This document shows, piece after piece, positions 13,223 to 16,021 of a stretch of DNA of 16,021 nucleotides. Within the stretch, counting starts at the first letter, position 1. The number at the start of each line of letters is the position of its first letter. Made by a program: the position numbers and the translations under genes. The notes beneath the pieces are model-generated. The model made no database searches and was not told where the DNA came from. It worked only from the letters and a program-made list of their open reading frames with translations. The stretch is from DATCYZ01 sp036526195 (GTDB lineage Bacteria; Pseudomonadota; Gammaproteobacteria; Burkholderiales; SG8-39): the NCBI GenBank assembly GCA_036526195.1, contig DATCYZ010000162.1:1-16021 (forward strand), given 5' to 3'.

Positions 13223-14130
13223 ATTTCACCCTGGCCCAGCAGACCCGCATCGGCGGGCGCAGCTACAACCAGGACCGCGTCGGCCATGCGGCGACCGACC
13301 AGGCGCTGCTGATGGTGGTGGCCGACGGCATGGGCGGGCACTACCGCGGCGAGATCGCCGCCGAACTGGCGGTGGCGAACATGGCGGCGGCCTTCCGTCG
13401 CGAGGCGCAGCCGAAGCTCGAGGATCCGGAGACGTTCCTGTTTCGCGCCATCGGCCGCGCGCACCTCGCGATCCTGCGCAACGCGCAGGAGAAGGCGATG
13501 CCCGAGTCGCCGCGCACCGTGCTGGTGGCCTGCGTGGTGCAGGACGGGCATGTCTACTGGAGCCACATCGGCGATTCGCGCCTGTACCTGATCCGCCACG
13601 GCCGCATCCTCGCGCGCACCAAGGACCATTCCTACGTGCAGCACCTGGTCGACATCGGCCGCATCCGCGAGGAGGCGATCCCGGTGCACCCGGAGCGCAA
13701 CCGGGTGCTGCAATGCGTCGGCGGCCCGGTGACGCCGAAGCTCGAACCGGCGGCCACCGCGCGCCTCGAGCGCGACGACGTGGTGCTGCTGTGTTCCGAC
13801 GGCTTCTGGGGGCCGCTCACCCAGCGCCAGATGCTGAACGCCCTCATCGGCCGTCCGGTGGGCGAAGCGATCCCGGAACTCACCGAACTCGCCGAGCGCC
13901 GTGCCGGCCCGCACTCGGACAACATCACCGTGATCGCGATGGCGTGGAACGAGGAGGCGGTGGCGGCGGCGGAGTCGCCGCATACCCTGCCGCAGCAGGA
14001 CCTGCCGACCGACGTGCGCGACTTCACCGCCACCGAGCCGGACTTCATGCACATGAGCGATGCAGAAATCGAGCGTGCCGTGGACGAGATCCGCGAGGCG
14101 CTACGCAAGAACCGACAGGAGAAGGCATAA
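13219..14130 (+). CDS. PP2C-family Ser/Thr protein phosphatase
   Basis: The protein has 303 residues. Metal-binding and core motifs are complete: NQDR (17-20), VVADGMGGH (33-41), HIGDSRLYLIR (116-126), DHSYVQHLV, CSDGFWGPL (192-200) and SDNITVIA (233-240). It is a soluble Mg/Mn-dependent phosphatase that should reverse the action of the neighbouring kinase. After the domain (from about 244) is an extra tail of 60 residues, acidic then helical, ending DEIREALRKNRQEKA, of unknown use. The start at 13219 follows the kinase stop by ten bases and has no clear ribosome site. Its stop is directly followed by the rph ATG. Confidence 0.94.
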   Translation: MNFTLAQQTRIGGRSYNQDRVGHAATDQALLMVVADGMGGHYRGEIAAELAVANMAAAFRREAQPKLEDPETFLFRAIGRAHLAILRNAQEKAMPESPRTVLVACVVQDGHVYWSHIGDSRLYLIRHGRILARTKDHSYVQHLVDIGRIREEAIPVHPERNRVLQCVGGPVTPKLEPAATARLERDDVVLLCSDGFWGPLTQRQMLNALIGRPVGEAIPELTELAERRAGPHSDNITVIAMAWNEEAVAAAESPHTLPQQDLPTDVRDFTATEPDFMHMSDAEIERAVDEIREALRKNRQEKA

Positions 14131-14850
14131 ATGGCAAGACCGGATGGCAGGACCCCTGCGCAGATGCGCGCCGTGAAACTCACGCGCGGCTTCACGAAAC
14201 ACGCGGAGGGCTCGGTGCTGGTGGAGTTCGGCGCCACGCGGGTGCTGTGCACCGCGAGCGTCGAGGAAAAGGTGCCGCCGTTCCTGAAAGGGCAGGGCCG
14301 CGGCTGGGTGACCGCGGAGTACGGCATGCTGCCGCGCTCGACGCACACCCGCTCGGGACGCGAGGCGGCGCGCGGCAAGCAATCCGGCCGCACGCAGGAG
14401 ATCCAGCGCCTGATCGGGCGGTCGCTGCGCGCGGTCACCGACCTGACGCTTTTGGGTGAGCGCAGCATCACGCTCGATTGCGACGTGCTGCAGGCCGACG
14501 GCGGCACGCGCACCGCCTCGATCACCGGCGCCTGGGTGGCGCTCGCCGATGCGCTCGGCGGTCTGAAGGCGAAGGGGCTGATCGCGGCGAACCCGCTTTC
14601 GGATCACGTCGCCGCGGTGTCGGTCGGCATCCATGACGGCGTGCCGGTGCTGGACCTCGACTACGCGGAGGATTCCTCCTGCGAGACCGACATGAACGTC
14701 GTGATGACGGGCTCGGGCGGTTTCGTGGAAGTGCAGGGCACGGCCGAGGGCAAGCCGTTTTCGCAGAAGGAGCTGGATGCGCTGCTGGTGCTCGCCGCGG
14801 AGGGCATCCGCGGGCTGGTGGAGCGCCAGAAGGCCGCGCTGAAAGGGTGA
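14131..14850 (+). CDS. rph: Ribonuclease PH
   Basis: The product has 239 residues, against 238 in E. coli. It begins MARPDGRTPAQMRAVKLTRGF, then has GSVLVEFGATRVLCTASVEE, GRTQEIQRLIGRSLRA with the phosphate-site arginine R87, GGTRTASITGA (124-134) and DLDYAEDSSCETDMN with D181 and D187. RNase PH trims tRNA 3' ends by phosphorolysis and forms a hexameric ring. An AGGAGAAGG Shine-Dalgarno at 14117-14125 lies at the end of the phosphatase gene, and the phosphatase TAA is immediately followed by ATG. Its last bases overlap the rdgB start. Confidence 0.97.
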   Translation: MARPDGRTPAQMRAVKLTRGFTKHAEGSVLVEFGATRVLCTASVEEKVPPFLKGQGRGWVTAEYGMLPRSTHTRSGREAARGKQSGRTQEIQRLIGRSLRAVTDLTLLGERSITLDCDVLQADGGTRTASITGAWVALADALGGLKAKGLIAANPLSDHVAAVSVGIHDGVPVLDLDYAEDSSCETDMNVVMTGSGGFVEVQGTAEGKPFSQKELDALLVLAAEGIRGLVERQKAALKG

Positions 14851-15449
14851 AGCGCCTCGTCCTCGCCTCGGGGAATCCGGGCAAGCTCGCCGAGATCCGC
14901 GCGCTGCTCGCCCCGCTCGGGCTCGAGGTGCTCGACCAGGCCTCGCTCGGCGTCGGCGAGGCCGAGGAGCCGCACGACACGTTTCTGGAGAATGCGCTGG
15001 TGAAGGCGCGGCATGCGAGCCGCGTCACCGGCCTGCCCGCGCTCGCCGACGACTCGGGCCTGTGCGTGCATGCGCTCGACGGCGCGCCCGGGGTGCAGTC
15101 GGCGTACTACGCGGGTGTCGAGGGGGATCGCGCGACGCGCGACCCGGCGAACAACGCGAAATTGTTGCGGGCGCTGGAAGGGGTGGCGGATCGCGGCGCG
15201 CATTATGTCTGCGTGCTGGTGCTGGTGCGTCATCCGGACGATCCGCAGCCGATCGTGGTGGAAGGCGAGTGGCACGGCGAGATCGCGACCGCGGAACGCG
15301 GTGCCGGCGGCTTCGGCTACGACCCCCTTTTCCTTGTGCCCGGGAAGGGCGTCACCTCGGCGGAACTCGATGCCGGGGAGAAGAACCGGCTGAGCCACCG
15401 CGGCGCGGCGCTCGCGCAACTGGTCGAGCGTCTGCGCGCGCTGTCATGA
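14847..15449 (+). CDS. rdgB: XTP/dITP diphosphatase, RdgB/HAM1 family
   Basis: This 200-residue protein carries the full set of Ham1 motifs: LASGNPGKLAEI (6-17), DTFLENALVKARHAS, ALADDSGLCVHALDGAPGV (66-83, with D68/D69 for catalysis), GAGGFGYDPLF (152-162) and LSHRGAAL (182-189). It hydrolyses ITP, dITP and XTP to monophosphates and keeps deaminated purines out of DNA and RNA. Translation starts at GTG 14847, which overlaps the rph stop as GTGA. Pairing of rph and rdgB is common in bacteria. It overlaps hemW at the 3' end by four bases. Confidence 0.97.
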   Translation: MKRLVLASGNPGKLAEIRALLAPLGLEVLDQASLGVGEAEEPHDTFLENALVKARHASRVTGLPALADDSGLCVHALDGAPGVQSAYYAGVEGDRATRDPANNAKLLRALEGVADRGAHYVCVLVLVRHPDDPQPIVVEGEWHGEIATAERGAGGFGYDPLFLVPGKGVTSAELDAGEKNRLSHRGAALAQLVERLRALS

Positions 15450-16021
15450 GCGCGAGGATCGAGATCGTGCGGCCGGGCACGGTGAAGTTCAGCGTCCTGC
15501 CGCCGCTCGCCCTGTACGTGCATATCCCCTGGTGCGTGCGCAAGTGCCCGTACTGCGACTTCAACTCCCACGAGAAGAAGGGCGAGTTGCCCGAGCGCGA
15601 GTACGTGAACGCGCTGGTCTCCGACCTCGAATCGCTCTTGCCTTCGGTCTGGGGCCGGCGGGTGACGAGCGTGTTTATTGGCGGCGGCACGCCGAGTTTG
15701 TTTTCCCCCGAGTCGATCGACCGGCTGATGTCGGAAGTGCGCGCGCGCATCGCGGTGGACCCGCGTGCCGAGGTGACGCTGGAGGCGAATCCGGGGACGG
15801 CGGAGGCGGGGCGCTTTCGCGGCTATCGCGAGGCCGGGGTGAACCGGCTGTCGATCGGGGTGCAGAGTTTCGACGAAGGGATGTTGAAGGCGTTGGGGCG
15901 GATTCATTCGTCGGACGAGGCGCGGCGCGCGATTGCGATGGCCCTTGAGACCTTCGACAACGTGAACCTGGACCTGATGTACGGGCTCCCCGGGCAGACG
16001 CCTGCGATGGCGCTCGCCGAT
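15446..16021 (+). CDS. hemW: Radical SAM heme chaperone HemW, truncated by window end
   Basis: The first 192 residues are present and the frame is still open at the window end. ATG 15446 overlaps the rdgB TGA as ATGA. The N-terminus has LALYVHIPWCVRKCPYCDFNSH, a CxxxCxxC [4Fe-4S] motif. Then come SVFIGGGTPSLFSPESI, VTLEANPGT, GVNRLSIGVQSF, LKALGRIHSS and NLDLMYGLPGQT, all standard for the HemN/HemW group. HemW was long misnamed a coproporphyrinogen III oxidase; it binds heme and is thought to deliver it to target proteins. Lack of the extra N-terminal region of HemN and the rdgB context favour HemW. The complete protein is usually about 380 residues, so roughly half is missing. Confidence 0.95.
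   Translation, partial: MSARIEIVRPGTVKFSVLPPLALYVHIPWCVRKCPYCDFNSHEKKGELPEREYVNALVSDLESLLPSVWGRRVTSVFIGGGTPSLFSPESIDRLMSEVRARIAVDPRAEVTLEANPGTAEAGRFRGYREAGVNRLSIGVQSFDEGMLKALGRIHSSDEARRAIAMALETFDNVNLDLMYGLPGQTPAMALAD

Noticed and set aside
1..16021. tRNA, rRNA or riboswitch
   Set aside because: Looking through the intergenic gaps I saw no cloverleaf, T-loop sequence or known aptamer core; the gaps are all short.

Overview
The window looks like a piece of a high-GC betaproteobacterial chromosome. The support is the conserved block yicC-gmk-rpoZ-spoT, divergent from a protein kinase/PP2C pair leading into rph-rdgB-hemW, together with strong G/C third-position bias and GGGGTC-N-GACCCC palindromes between genes. 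No rRNA, tRNA, CRISPR array, integrase or complete insertion sequence was found.

Left part (1-2364): a gene of unknown function runs off the left edge on the minus strand. Its composition is clearly less GC-rich than the rest. It is followed by a two-domain cupin protein, a convergent small cupin, a tiny very basic protein, and a three-helix GlsB/YeaQ-type membrane protein.

Middle left (2365-6300, minus strand): a tightly packed run reads yggX, a DUF971 (GBBH-like N-terminal) protein, a B12-domain-type radical SAM protein with a C-terminal Cys-Cys-Ala-Glu-Pro tail, an ATP-grasp ligase-like protein and a class I SAM methyltransferase. The last three look like a small biosynthetic or modification cassette of unknown product. 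It is the best candidate here for an undescribed pathway. The radical SAM gene has no ordinary start codon where its conserved N-terminus begins.

Middle (6460-8114): a DegQ/HtrA periplasmic protease with two PDZ domains, then a gene-poor stretch. That stretch holds what looks like the remnant of another SAM methyltransferase, a run of ten G residues, and a 16-bp AT-rich inverted repeat resembling an operator.

Right part (8115-16021): bifunctional (p)ppGpp synthetase/hydrolase (spoT), omega subunit (rpoZ), guanylate kinase (gmk) and YicC endoribonuclease form one minus-strand group. Three palindromic repeats sit in the rpoZ-spoT gap. Divergently, a Ser/Thr kinase, a PP2C phosphatase, RNase PH, RdgB and the start of HemW form an overlapping plus-strand operon. 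It links reversible phosphorylation with RNA processing and nucleotide-pool cleaning.
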